Source of the DNA: Sinorhizobium sp. 6-70
Lineage (GTDB): Bacteria > Pseudomonadota > Alphaproteobacteria > Rhizobiales > Rhizobiaceae
Assembly: GCF_030124375.1 (NCBI RefSeq)
Contig: NZ_JASKLS010000003.1
Span: 168,052 to 232,051 of the forward strand
DNA: 64,000 nucleotides
Direction: 5' to 3'
Positions within the stretch are counted from its first letter, which is position 1. Every line of letters starts with the position of its first letter. Below, in pieces: positions 25,920 to 35,225 of the stretch. The notes beneath the pieces were generated by a model. That model saw only the letters and a list, made by a program, of their open reading frames with translations, did not search any database and had not been told where the DNA came from. Made by a program: the position numbers and the translations under genes.

Positions 25920-26830
25920 GCTTGGACAACATCTCACACCTCGGTAGACCGGAGCTCGACGAGCTGGTTCCGTCGCGCTATGCGGTGCCGGTCGGCGAGA
26001 TTGACGTGCTGGTAATCAGCGATGGAGTGCTGACACCGCCAGCCGAGTCAATGGCCACCAACGCCGACCCGGCCATCCGGGCAGCATGGCTGGACGACAT
26101 GTTCCTGTCGCAGGACGCCTTCGATTGGGCATTGAACGCGGTCGTGGTGCGCAGCGGCGGCCAGACGATACTCATCGACAGTGGTCTAGGGGAGGAGTAC
26201 CCGGACTTCCCTCGGGCCGGGCAGTTTGTCCATCGGCTGGAGGCTGCCGGCGTCGATCTTGCGTCGGTGACCGACGTGGTGCTGACCCACATGCACTTTG
26301 ACCACGTTGGCGGGCTGCTCGTCGATGGCGTGAAGGACCGGCTGCGCCCGGACCTGCGGGTCCACGTGTCCGCCGCAGAGACCAAGTTCTGGGAGTCGCC
26401 CGATTTCTCCCGCACGGCCATGCCGCCGGCGCTTGCGGATTTGGCCCGGCGAGCGTCCCTGCAATTCCTGGACGAGTACCGCAGTCATCTCCGAACCTTC
26501 GAGGAGGAGTCCGAGGTGGCACCGGGCGTGGTCGTCACTCGCACCGGCGGCCACACGCCGGGGCACAGCGTTGTCCGCATGAAGTCTGGCGGCAACCGGC
26601 TGATGTTCGCCGGCGACGCCCTGTTTCCGGTTTCTTTCGACCACCCCGAGTGGCACAACGGTTTCGAACACGACCCGGAGGAGGCGACCCGTGTTCGGCT
26701 CCGTCTTATGCGGGAGTTGGCGGAGACAGGCTCGTTACTGGTGTCCACGCACATGCCGTTCCCCTCCGTTGGCCATGTGACGGCCGCCGGCAATCTCTTT
26801 CGTTGGGTACCGGCCTGGTGGGACTACTGA
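25916..26830 (+). CDS. MBL-fold metallo-hydrolase, paralogue 1
   Basis: 304 residues. Full metallo-beta-lactamase metal set: THMHFDHVGG (HxHxDH) near residue 122, GGHTPGHS, AGDAL, and the last His in STHMPFPSVGH. The fold matches the lactonase/aryl-hydrolase branch rather than antibiotic beta-lactamases; no signal peptide. Close paralogue of the gene at 33215, almost identical over the core. The start at 25916 follows AGGAGACAAAC and is in a different register from the paralogue's start because of a one-base deletion upstream. Lies upstream of, and convergent with, the large kinase gene. Substrate unknown; acyl-homoserine lactones are one possibility to test. Confidence 0.88.
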   Translation: MSLDNISHLGRPELDELVPSRYAVPVGEIDVLVISDGVLTPPAESMATNADPAIRAAWLDDMFLSQDAFDWALNAVVVRSGGQTILIDSGLGEEYPDFPRAGQFVHRLEAAGVDLASVTDVVLTHMHFDHVGGLLVDGVKDRLRPDLRVHVSAAETKFWESPDFSRTAMPPALADLARRASLQFLDEYRSHLRTFEEESEVAPGVVVTRTGGHTPGHSVVRMKSGGNRLMFAGDALFPVSFDHPEWHNGFEHDPEEATRVRLRLMRELAETGSLLVSTHMPFPSVGHVTAAGNLFRWVPAWWDY

Positions 26831-26857
26831 CCGCTTACTGCGGTTAGGACCGAACTA

Positions 26858-26951
26858 CTGCATGTTCCTTAAGTCGGAAGGATCAAATCACCCAGCAATT
26901 CAACGTGCTACAGCGAGCTTTGCGCGTCTGATAAGACGCGCGGCGCTGTAG
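26858..26951. repeat. RIME1-type repeat with damaged first palindrome
   Basis: CTGCATGTTCCTTAAGTCGG opens the ATG-rich palindrome but its right arm is lost, leaving ATCAAATCACCCAGC. The second palindrome is intact, CTACAGCG to CGCTGTAG (26908-26951). It lies between the convergent MBL and kinase genes. Confidence 0.75.
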
Positions 26952-27022
26952 CGCGCTTGCGGCGTTCCTCCACGGACAGCTTGCGCAGAGACCGCATCGA
27001 TCTCGGCCTACAATCTGGCAGC

Positions 27023-30000
27023 CTACCCCGCATCGCTTTCCGGCAGAGCGAAATGAAAGACGGCGCCTCGGGGTTCATTGGGCGTCACCCAAATGGATCC
27101 GCCGTGGGATTCGATGATCGTCCGGCATATGGCCAGGCCCATCCCCAGGCCATTGGGTTTGGTGGAATGGAATGCATCGAACACGCGCTCTCGGTGCTCC
27201 TCCGTCAAGCCGGGGCCTGAATCGCCAACGGCAATCACCGCGCGCCCAGATGCATCGGTGCTGGACACGACGGTAAGATCGAGTGGCTGTGCAGTATCGG
27301 CAGTCATTGCCTCCACCGCGTTGACGATCAGGTTCAGAACGACTTGCTGAATCTGGACGCGGTCGGCCGAAACAGCCGGCAAGGTCTCAGCGAGATCCGT
27401 CTTCACGACGATGCCATTCCGCCTGACCTCGGCGCTTGTCAGAGCAAGTGTTTCGGAGACGACGTCGTTGATGTCCACCGCCTCTCTGCGCGGCGAGGTC
27501 TTCTTCACCAGGGCTCGGATGCGATCGAGGATTTCAGTGGCCAGGCGACCATCCCTGATGACGCGCTCGAAGGCGCCGCGCACCCGCTCCAGGTTCGGCG
27601 GATCGGCCACGAGCCATCGCAGACCCGCATTGCCGCTGGCCACGACACTAGTGAGGGGTTGGCTCACGTCGTGGACAATCCAGGCAGAAAGCTGGCCCAT
27701 GGTCGCGACACGGTTGGCATGGGCCAGCTCCGACTGCAGCTCGCGGTAGCGCCGCTCACTTTCGCGGATCCGCGCCTCCGCCTGTTTGCGCTCGGTCAGG
27801 TCGATAATGTAGGCGACGCCCTGGTCAGGCCGCCTATCGAAAGCCGCTGCCCCGATCAGGACCGGTATCCGGCTGCCGTCTTTCCTGAAATACTCCTTTT
27901 CTCGGGCTTTCATGGTTCCGGTCGCCTTGAGCTCTTCTGCTTCCTGAAGGGCGTGCACTTCCTGCCATTCGGGAGGCGTCATATCGAACCAGCTCAGCCC
28001 GGCGTCGAGATCCGCGCGCTCGTACTGGACCATGCGCAGGAACGCATCGTTGGCGTCGAGCAGACGCCCATTCAGGTCCCAGATGACGATGCCGATGACG
28101 TTGGACTCGACCAGGCGGCGGATCCTGGCCTCGCGCTCCTCCAGCTCTCCGTAGAGGCGTGTATTTTCCAGCGAGATCGCGGCCTGCGAAGCGAGCAGCT
28201 TGAGCACCGCAATGCGATCCGCCGTAAAGACGTGAGCGGAGAGGTTGTTCTCCAGATAGAGCACACCGATGAGCTTGGCTTGGGTCGTTAGCGGTAGGCA
28301 CAACAGCGAGCGCGGCCTCTTGCCGCCGATGTAGGGGTCGGCCGAGAACGGCGTCTGGGCCGAAGCGTCGCCCAGGATCACATTCTCCCGGGTGCGCATC
28401 GCGTAGTGCACGATCGATACCGGAAGCCCGGCCTCACTCAGGTCTGTCTTGCGCAGATCCACGGTTACAGCATCGGCGCCGGTCACGGCCTCGGCCTCCA
28501 CCCGGTGCTCATCGCCACGCGACAGGATCAGCACGGCCCGACCGGCGCCGGCGTGCTCTATTGCCGTGCGCATGAGCGTGTCGATCAGCTTGTCGAGGAC
28601 GATTTCGCCGGAGACGGCCTGCGAGACCCTGATGACGGTAGCGACGTCCAGATGCTCCAAAGTTGCCTCAGTTGTGCCGGTCGGGCCGACGGGCAGCCGT
28701 TCCTCGCGCGCGGATGGATGCAACTCATCGAGCTGGCGCACCTTCCCGTCGGCGCCCCAGCGCAGATAGCAGTAGCGCGCCTCACGCAGGTATTGCCGGG
28801 CAATCCTATCGAAGCCGCGCCGAGCATAGAATTGGGCCGCCAGCTCGCAGGCGATGGCCGCGTGCTGCAGGAAGCCGTTCTCGTATGCGAGGCGGATGCT
28901 GTCTTCGTAGAGACGTTGTGCTTTCAGCTCGCGCCCATCCAGGCGGGCAATCTCGGCTTCGACTAGCACATGCTTGTCAGCGAACGTGGGCGAGCGCGTT
29001 TCCTCGGCCCAGGTGCTGAGCTGCCGGTGGTGCGCATCGAGGAGCTTGCGCAGTGCGCCGCGCTGCCCGACGGACACCTCTTCCATCCGAGCGGCAAGGG
29101 CGAGCGCGCTGTAATAGTGATAGTCCAAATGAAAGCCGGCCGACGACTTCCAGCTCGATCTTGGCTCACTTTTGCGCTGGCCCTGGACGATCTTGAGCCA
29201 CAGGCTAGGTTGAAGTTTGTCGGCCGCCGCCAAGGCGGCGCGGTGGTCGCCCGCCAGGAAATGCAGCATGATCTTGCGGGTCCAGTAATACCAGCCGACG
29301 ACCATGCGTGAGTCGGTCAGCGCCGCCGCGAACTCGGTCTCGTCGAACTCGTCGTCGCTGAATTCCGCCAGACCACGCGTGAGCCCCCGCAGGCAGGCGA
29401 TTGCCCGCTCGCTTGCGACGATCATATCCATGCCGTCCCGGAAGCCGGTGCGGCGTGCAGAGTCCAGGTATGCCTTGCACTCGGCGGCATCCTGCTGAAG
29501 GCTGTGACCGCGCACCAGGAGGTGCAACCCGATATGTCCGGCGGAATAGCAGGCAAAATAGAGGTCTCCCGCCTCCACGCCTCTCCGGTACGCCTTGCGC
29601 CAGCAGTCGATGGCGGTCGTGAGCGGCTCGGTCCACGAGGCCGCCAGCGCCATCGTATCGCCGACACGGGCCATGTCCAGCAACACATTGCGCCTCTCAG
29701 CGAGTTCGCCGGCTAAGTTGGCCAGCCGATATCCATCGTGGTAGCGGCCAAACGCGGGACCCATGAAAAACCCAAGCAAAGCGTACCCTTGGTTCGATAT
29801 GTTGGCCGCGCCATGGACAAGACTGAGATTGACCATTCGGCAGCCGGCCAGGATCGCCAGGTTGAAATCTGTGAAATAGGCGGGTGCCCAGAGCTCGGCC
29901 AGAATCCGCATGGCCGCCAGCATCTCGGGATCCGTCATCGGCGGCAGGTCGGCAATACTCTCGAATGGACGGCCGCCCAGATTCTTCCAGACATCGCCGA

Positions 30001-32590
30001 ACTCGCGCTCCGTCTCCTCCCGGCTCGGATGCGGCGGAAAATCGATGTCGAACAGTCGCAGGGCCGCCAGTGCGCTTCCGACCGCCGCGTCATAGTCGGA
30101 TCTCACTACATGCAGCTCGATCCTCAGCCGGTGGATCGCGGCCTTGTCCACGCGGGTTCGCGCATCGTCCAAGGCGCTTGCGGCCATTCTTTCGGCGCCG
30201 TCGAAGTCGCCGTTGAGGAAGGTGCACTCGGCGTGATCCAGCGTCAGCGCGAATGCAAGCGCGTAGTGTGAACTCCAGCCATCCTCTCCGAGCAGCGCTC
30301 GGCCGTGGGCAAGAAAATCGCACGCCGCCGCATAGGCTGCCGAGGCCTTTGCCTTCCATCCCGCGCGCAGGTTGAGCGCGGAAGCGGTCGCCCGCTCCGC
30401 CGCGTCCGCGCCGGCGATGTCGCTGCGGTTGAAGTGGCTGGCAATGTCGAAGATCTCGGCGTCCACCTCACTCTCGCTGAGCGCCGCCAGCAGGTGCATC
30501 CCAATTCTACGGTGGGCACCGGCGCGCTCCGGTTCCCGGAGCAGCGCGTATGCCGCTTCGTGCACGCGGTCATGGGCGAACGCGTAGGCGGCATCGACCT
30601 GGTGCAAGAGCCCAACGCGTAGGGCCTCGTGCAGCAGGCTCTGCGTCTCCTGCTGCGAAGCTCCGGTCACTTGCCGGAACCTGTCGATCTCGACGCTGTT
30701 GCCTAGGCACGCCAGGTGCTTGAGCGCTCCAAGCGAGGCGTCCGGGAGCCGGCTCAGGCGCTCGATCATCAGGTCGACAACATTGTCGCCCACGCTCTTG
30801 GCGCCGACGCGGTCGTCGTCCCAGCGCCACGCCGCGACCTGCTGGTCGAAGACGAGCAGGCCGTCATCGACGAGTGCGCTGACGAACTGGACCGTAAAGA
30901 ACGGATTGCCGCCGGCCTTCTCGAATACGACCTGCGCGAGCGGGATCGCCGTCTTGGGGTCGGCGCCGAGCGCCTCGGCGACCATAGAGGTAACGTCCTC
31001 CAGAAGGATTGGGCCCAGCACCATCTCCTCCACACCGCCTCGCGAGTCACGGATAGTCCTGAGCCTCTGCGTCAGCGGGTGCGTCGAGCCCACCTCGTTG
31101 TCGCGGTAGGCACCCACCAGCAGCAGGTGGCGCACCTCAGGCTGCGTGGCGAGATGCTCGAATGCGTCGAGCGTTGCCGAATCCAGCCACTGCAGATCGT
31201 CGAGAAACAGCACAAGGGGATGCTCCGGGCGCGCGAACACGCCCAGGAGCTGCCTGAACACCAGCAGGAACCTGCTCTGGGCTTCAGCCGCCGACAGGTC
31301 GGGCACCGGCGGCTGCTCGCCGATCACGAGGGCGAGTTCCGGGATCAGGTTCACCATCAGTTGGCCGTTGAGGCCGAGCGCTTCGATGAACGCGACGCGC
31401 CAGCGCGCCAGTTCTGCGTCGCTCTTGCTGAGGAGCTGCCGCACCAGGCCCTGGAACGCCTGCGCCAGCGTCGCATAGGGGATGCCGAGTTTGTACTGGT
31501 CGAACTTGCCGGCCGCAAACAGGCCACGCGGCGGCACCAGCGCCCTTTGCAGCTCATTGACCACTGACGACTTGCCGATGCCGGAATAACCCGACACTAG
31601 CACGAGCCCCGAGGCGCCGTCCGCCAGAACGCGGTCGAAGGCGGTGACGAGGCGCGCTATTTCCGCCTCGCGCCCGTAGAGCTTTTCCTGGAACAGCAGC
31701 TGACCCGAAGCGTCGCGAGCCCCCAGCACGAATGGCGCGATTCCCCCGCCTGCCGCCCATTGTTCGAGGCAGTGCTGCAGGTCGGCGCACAGTCCGGCGG
31801 CGGTCTGGTAACGGTCCTCCGCTCCCTTGGAGAGCAGTTTCATGATGATCTCGGAGACAGCTCCGGGAATTGCCGGCACGCGCTCGCCCGGCGGTAGAGG
31901 CTGGCGGGCTATATGGCAATGGATCCATTCCATCGGCTCGGTGGCTGCGAACGGCAGGACACCCGTCAGCACCTCGTATAGCGTGACGCCCAGTGCATAG
32001 AGGTCGCTGCGCGCGTCGATGGAACGGTTCATCCGGCCGGTCTGTTCGGGCGCCATGTAAGCGAAGGTGCCGGCGATCACCTCGGGCGGGGCGGGCGACA
32101 GCCGCTCGCGCGGCACGCGCGAGGCGATGCCGAAGCCCGTCAACCTGACCGCGTTGGTGGAGGGGCTGACGAGTACATTACCCGGCTTTATGTCCTTGTG
32201 GATGAGCCCGCTCGCGTGCATCTGCGCAACAGCCCCCGAGAGCGCGATGGCGAGCGGCAGGAATTGCCCCAATTCCATCGGTGCACCGACGAGACGGGCC
32301 AAAGGCTCGCCTCCTTTATCGTCCAAAAAGAGGAGGTTACGGTCGCGCACGAAGTCCAGCGGCCTCGCAGCCCAGGCGCTATCGAGGCTCCCCCTTAGCT
32401 CATATTCATGAGCGAGGCGCCCGAGGCTGTCCGGCCTCGGATGGCTGGCGGATGGCAGCACAGCCAGGACTGTGTCCCCCCTACCGTCGGCGTCCTCGCG
32501 CCAGCCTCTGTACAGGACTCGCTCGGCATCTCGCCACAGCAGATCGAAGCCAAGATCTCGGAGGGGATCCTGCGAGCTAGCCGCATTCAT
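27023..32590 (-). CDS. Giant multidomain sensor: kinase-like domain, AAA ATPase, GAF, PAS and histidine kinase
   Basis: 1855 residues. Order: Ser/Thr kinase-like domain (residues 10-275) with HKDIKPGN at 131 but TGFG where DFG is expected and no clear VAVK lysine, so phosphotransfer is doubtful; AAA/STAND-type ATPase with Walker A GYSGIGKSS at 334-342; a long helical repeat region; GAF (about 1340-1490); PAS (about 1500-1610); DHp with VHDVSQPL (His near 1640); and HATPase with N-box NLIVNAVEAM, DSGPGL and GLGMGLAI. No membrane segment. CGGGGAGGA precedes the ATG. This domain order is known from trifunctional kinases in cyanobacteria and rhizobia. No response regulator lies beside it. Confidence 0.92.
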   Translation of the reverse strand: MNAASSQDPLRDLGFDLLWRDAERVLYRGWREDADGRGDTVLAVLPSASHPRPDSLGRLAHEYELRGSLDSAWAARPLDFVRDRNLLFLDDKGGEPLARLVGAPMELGQFLPLAIALSGAVAQMHASGLIHKDIKPGNVLVSPSTNAVRLTGFGIASRVPRERLSPAPPEVIAGTFAYMAPEQTGRMNRSIDARSDLYALGVTLYEVLTGVLPFAATEPMEWIHCHIARQPLPPGERVPAIPGAVSEIIMKLLSKGAEDRYQTAAGLCADLQHCLEQWAAGGGIAPFVLGARDASGQLLFQEKLYGREAEIARLVTAFDRVLADGASGLVLVSGYSGIGKSSVVNELQRALVPPRGLFAAGKFDQYKLGIPYATLAQAFQGLVRQLLSKSDAELARWRVAFIEALGLNGQLMVNLIPELALVIGEQPPVPDLSAAEAQSRFLLVFRQLLGVFARPEHPLVLFLDDLQWLDSATLDAFEHLATQPEVRHLLLVGAYRDNEVGSTHPLTQRLRTIRDSRGGVEEMVLGPILLEDVTSMVAEALGADPKTAIPLAQVVFEKAGGNPFFTVQFVSALVDDGLLVFDQQVAAWRWDDDRVGAKSVGDNVVDLMIERLSRLPDASLGALKHLACLGNSVEIDRFRQVTGASQQETQSLLHEALRVGLLHQVDAAYAFAHDRVHEAAYALLREPERAGAHRRIGMHLLAALSESEVDAEIFDIASHFNRSDIAGADAAERATASALNLRAGWKAKASAAYAAACDFLAHGRALLGEDGWSSHYALAFALTLDHAECTFLNGDFDGAERMAASALDDARTRVDKAAIHRLRIELHVVRSDYDAAVGSALAALRLFDIDFPPHPSREETEREFGDVWKNLGGRPFESIADLPPMTDPEMLAAMRILAELWAPAYFTDFNLAILAGCRMVNLSLVHGAANISNQGYALLGFFMGPAFGRYHDGYRLANLAGELAERRNVLLDMARVGDTMALAASWTEPLTTAIDCWRKAYRRGVEAGDLYFACYSAGHIGLHLLVRGHSLQQDAAECKAYLDSARRTGFRDGMDMIVASERAIACLRGLTRGLAEFSDDEFDETEFAAALTDSRMVVGWYYWTRKIMLHFLAGDHRAALAAADKLQPSLWLKIVQGQRKSEPRSSWKSSAGFHLDYHYYSALALAARMEEVSVGQRGALRKLLDAHHRQLSTWAEETRSPTFADKHVLVEAEIARLDGRELKAQRLYEDSIRLAYENGFLQHAAIACELAAQFYARRGFDRIARQYLREARYCYLRWGADGKVRQLDELHPSAREERLPVGPTGTTEATLEHLDVATVIRVSQAVSGEIVLDKLIDTLMRTAIEHAGAGRAVLILSRGDEHRVEAEAVTGADAVTVDLRKTDLSEAGLPVSIVHYAMRTRENVILGDASAQTPFSADPYIGGKRPRSLLCLPLTTQAKLIGVLYLENNLSAHVFTADRIAVLKLLASQAAISLENTRLYGELEEREARIRRLVESNVIGIVIWDLNGRLLDANDAFLRMVQYERADLDAGLSWFDMTPPEWQEVHALQEAEELKATGTMKAREKEYFRKDGSRIPVLIGAAAFDRRPDQGVAYIIDLTERKQAEARIRESERRYRELQSELAHANRVATMGQLSAWIVHDVSQPLTSVVASGNAGLRWLVADPPNLERVRGAFERVIRDGRLATEILDRIRALVKKTSPRREAVDINDVVSETLALTSAEVRRNGIVVKTDLAETLPAVSADRVQIQQVVLNLIVNAVEAMTADTAQPLDLTVVSSTDASGRAVIAVGDSGPGLTEEHRERVFDAFHSTKPNGLGMGLAICRTIIESHGGSIWVTPNEPRGAVFHFALPESDAG

Positions 32591-33158
32591 GAGCCAATTC
32601 CTCCCCGTTGCTCTGCTATGCAGAGCGGCTCAGCGCTCGTCTACTCGCACAACAACTTGGACCTTCAGCGGCTTTGCCGGCTCAATCATATTACTATTGG
32701 ATGCGCCCGATCAATATCATCGTGGAGTGTTTGAGTTTGCGCTACTCGCGGGCGGTTACGTCGGTGGCGAGGCGGGCGAGAAAGCGTGGGCGAACTGGGA
32801 CAGGTTTGCCGCCGATCTTCATAGATCGATTTTTCCTACTGGGTCAGGCGACCCAGCTATCGACGCCCTATCTGGGGAACCGCCCCGCAAGTTGATAGAG
32901 TGGCCGGCGACATTGCTTGGTATTGCTAAAGAACCGCTCAATCAGATTGCGGGCACGGTAGAGGTGACCGCAGAAGCACATTGGCTCGGTCCGGTTGTTG
33001 AGGCGCATACGAGTAAACGCTGGGCGCCGGGCACCGTTCGGCGGGCGAGAGCGGCGCGGCCTTCATACCAGCCTCATCAAATCTCGCTGCGGTCCGCTGA
33101 GAGCACAAGCTTGCCCTATCCTCATGTGTGGGTCGATCGCCAACACGCCTCAACGTAG
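32589..33158 (+). CDS. Doubtful hypothetical ORF divergent from the kinase
   Basis: A 189-codon frame starting with an ATG that overlaps the kinase start on the other strand. The segment FEFALLAGGYVGGEAGEKAW through AEAHWLGPVVEAHTSKRW reads like protein, but there is no recognised family, and the last 40 codons run into the duplicated MBL upstream segment. It may be a gene remnant disrupted when the duplication arrived. If not coding, 32591-33035 is simply the promoter region between the kinase and the second MBL unit. Confidence 0.25.
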   Translation: MSQFLPVALLCRAAQRSSTRTTTWTFSGFAGSIILLLDAPDQYHRGVFEFALLAGGYVGGEAGEKAWANWDRFAADLHRSIFPTGSGDPAIDALSGEPPRKLIEWPATLLGIAKEPLNQIAGTVEVTAEAHWLGPVVEAHTSKRWAPGTVRRARAARPSYQPHQISLRSAESTSLPYPHVWVDRQHAST

Positions 33159-34190
33159 AGTCGGCGACGTCGCTCGTGACCGACACGTCCGATCACGCAA
33201 AACAGGAGCATATCATGTCGAAGGTACAAACAAGTCCTCGAACGACCGTTCAGCAGGCGACAAACGCAGGCTTGGGTACCTCACACCACCAGTTGCGGCG
33301 TGACGAACTGGTTCCGTCGCGCTACGCGGTGCGGGTCGGCGAGATTGACGTGCTGGTGGTCAGCGATGGAATCATAGAGATACCGGCCGAGGCGATGGCC
33401 ACCAACGCCGACCCGGCCGTCCGCGCGGCCTGGTTGGGCGACAGGTTCCTCCCGCAGGACGACCTAGATTGGGCACTGAACGCGTTCGTGGTGCGCAGCG
33501 GCAGCCAGACGATACTCATCGACAGCGGGCTGGGAGGGGAATACGCGGGCTACCCGCGGGCCGGTCAGTTTGTTCATCGACTCGAGGCCGCCGGCGTCGA
33601 TCTCGCGTCCGTGACCGACGTGGTGCTGACCCACATGCACTTTGACCACGTTGGCGGGCTGCTCGTCGACGGCGTGAAGGACCGGTTGCGTCCGGACCTG
33701 CGGGTCCATGTGTCCGCCGCCGAGGCCAAGTTCTGGGAGTCGCCCGACTTCTCCCGCACCGCCATGCCGCCGGAGTTTGTGGAGGTGATTCGGCGGTCGT
33801 CCAGGCAGTTCCTGGATGAGTACCGCAGCCATCTGCGGACCTTCGACGAGGAGTCCGAGGTAGCGCCGGGGGTGGTCGTCACTCGCACCGGCGGCCACAC
33901 CCCAGGGCATAGCGTCGTCCGCCTGGCGTCCGGCGGCGACCGGCTGATGTTCGCCGGCGACGCCCTGCTCCCGGCCTCGTTCGACCACCCCGAGTGGCAC
34001 AACGGTTTCGAACACGACCCGGAGGAAGCGACCCGCGTTCGGCTCCGTCTTATGCGGGAGCTGGCGGAGACCGGCTCGTTGCTAGTGTCCACGCACATGC
34101 CATTCCCCTCCGTCGGCCATGTGGCGGCCGCCGGCAATCTCTTTCGTTGGGTACCAGCCTGGTGGGACTACTGACCGCTTGTTGGGTTAG
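33036..34190 (+). repeat. Duplicated segment, copy 2 (MBL gene with its upstream DNA)
   Basis: Partner of 25688-26847 in direct orientation. The upstream parts share GTTCGGCGGGCGAG, CGATCGCCAAC, AGAGTC.GCGACGT and CTCGTGACCGACACG blocks with small indels, and the coding parts are nearly the same. The repeats bracket about 6.2 kb carrying the giant kinase. Confidence 0.85.
33215..34174 (+). CDS. MBL-fold metallo-hydrolase, paralogue 2
   Basis: 319 residues, the metal ligands THMHFDHVGG, GGHTPGHS, AGDAL and STHMPFPSVGH all conserved. It is longer at the N-terminus than paralogue 1 because MSKVQTSPRTTVQQATNAG is in frame here. CAGGAGCATATC precedes the ATG. Differences from paralogue 1 cluster in residues flanking the active-site loops (for example FVEVIRRSSRQFLDEY against LADLARRASLQFLDEY), which could change specificity. 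Downstream of it in opposite orientation is a quinone reductase. Probable cytoplasmic hydrolase of unknown substrate. Confidence 0.88.
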   Translation: MSKVQTSPRTTVQQATNAGLGTSHHQLRRDELVPSRYAVRVGEIDVLVVSDGIIEIPAEAMATNADPAVRAAWLGDRFLPQDDLDWALNAFVVRSGSQTILIDSGLGGEYAGYPRAGQFVHRLEAAGVDLASVTDVVLTHMHFDHVGGLLVDGVKDRLRPDLRVHVSAAEAKFWESPDFSRTAMPPEFVEVIRRSSRQFLDEYRSHLRTFDEESEVAPGVVVTRTGGHTPGHSVVRLASGGDRLMFAGDALLPASFDHPEWHNGFEHDPEEATRVRLRLMRELAETGSLLVSTHMPFPSVGHVAAAGNLFRWVPAWWDY

Positions 34191-34344
34191 AGATGACCGC
34201 ATGCGTTTGAAAACTGGTCGATCGCTGCCTCGTACGACACCGCCGGTATCGCAGTGCCGTGCGAGCTGCTTGCGGTAGCAAGTGGCCCTTCGCGCCATTG
34301 CGCTGCGACGCACGATTGGGTCTCTTCCGAAGCGAAGCGAACGT

Positions 34345-35133
34345 TCAGCGAGTGCCGTTCAAGTGAAGAGCAAAGCCGTTCGCACCCGGATCCCCGAGAT
34401 CCGGTCGAAGCTGAAGGCTCGGGATCACATAGTCTCCGGCGTTCTGCCGCCGGTAGGGAATGGGCGGCGTGGAGTCGAGCGTTCGCATCCTCTCGCGCAG
34501 GCGCTCGGCCACGGCGTGGAAGCTGGCCTCGTCAAGACGATCGACCCGATAGGCGACGAACGGCGGAAGCACGTCGTAGCCCGGATAAAACAGGATCCCG
34601 TGATTGATCGGGAATAGGAGGTCGTCGATCGGCCCATTGATCCCGCGGGCGGAGTAATGCTCCTCCCAGCCGCCGGTGGTCACGAGCAACATCGCGCGTT
34701 TCCCCGCGAAGGTTCCTTCGCCGAAGCGGTTGCCCCAATATTTGTCGCTGTGCTCGCCGACACCATAGGCGAAGCCGTAGGCGTAAACGCGATCCACCCA
34801 GCCTTTGAGGATCGCCGGCATACTGTACCACCACAGCGGGAACTGCAGGATCAGGACGTCGGCCCACAAGAGCTTTTCGTGCTCGGCTTTTACGTCTTCG
34901 GTCAGAGCGTTGGTGGCGAAAGCTTCTCCCGAGGCTTTGGCCACCTTCAATCGCGCGTCCGGGGCGAGCGAGAGAAAGTCGGCATGATCGATCTCGGATT
35001 TCCAGCGGTCGGCGTAAAGGTCCGACATGCGCACCTCGTGGCCCTGGGCCTCCAGTTCCTTGATGGCGATATCGCGAAGCGCGCCATTGAGCGAACGCGG
35101 TTCGGGATGGGCGAATACGAGCAGAACTTTCAT
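34345..35133 (-). CDS. NAD(P)H dehydrogenase (quinone), flavodoxin-like fold
   Basis: 262 residues. MKVLLVFAHPEPRSLNGAL is the FMN-binding start of the NQO1/MdaB/KefF family; WADVLILQFPLWWYSMPAIL and LLVTTGGWEEHYS complete the flavin and active-site loops. Two-electron reduction of quinones or related electrophiles in the cytoplasm is the expected role. TCGGAGGCCGACCTT precedes the ATG at 35133; a longer start at 35154 is unlikely. Divergent from a LysR regulator with 92 bp between, the standard arrangement for a regulator and its target. Confidence 0.9.
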   Translation of the reverse strand: MKVLLVFAHPEPRSLNGALRDIAIKELEAQGHEVRMSDLYADRWKSEIDHADFLSLAPDARLKVAKASGEAFATNALTEDVKAEHEKLLWADVLILQFPLWWYSMPAILKGWVDRVYAYGFAYGVGEHSDKYWGNRFGEGTFAGKRAMLLVTTGGWEEHYSARGINGPIDDLLFPINHGILFYPGYDVLPPFVAYRVDRLDEASFHAVAERLRERMRTLDSTPPIPYRRQNAGDYVIPSLQLRPDLGDPGANGFALHLNGTR

Positions 35134-35225
35134 AAGGTCGGCCTCCGACAGCAAAATCGATGCTTAGGTAGCCAACGCGGCAGCGATCCGCTAGATCTAC
35201 ATAATGGATATGATTTTGCCGAAAA

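Larger units (their letters stand above)
25688..26847 (+). repeat. Duplicated segment, copy 1 (MBL gene with its upstream DNA)
   Basis: This stretch and 33036-34190 are direct repeats. Similarity begins at GTTCGGCGGGCGAG in both, runs through about 200 bp of upstream DNA and the whole metallo-hydrolase gene, and fades just after the shared GGGACTACTGACCGCTT stop region. The 304-bp gap before the gene is therefore part of the duplicated unit rather than unrelated spacer. Recombination between copies would remove the kinase gene between them. Confidence 0.85.

Noticed and set aside
25916..34174. MBL genes as antibiotic beta-lactamases
   Set aside because: No signal peptide, and the loop order matches the hydrolase/lactonase branch; there is no resistance context.
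25688..34190. Composite transposon
   Set aside because: The direct repeats are MBL genes with upstream DNA, not insertion sequences; no transposase or terminal inverted repeats were seen.
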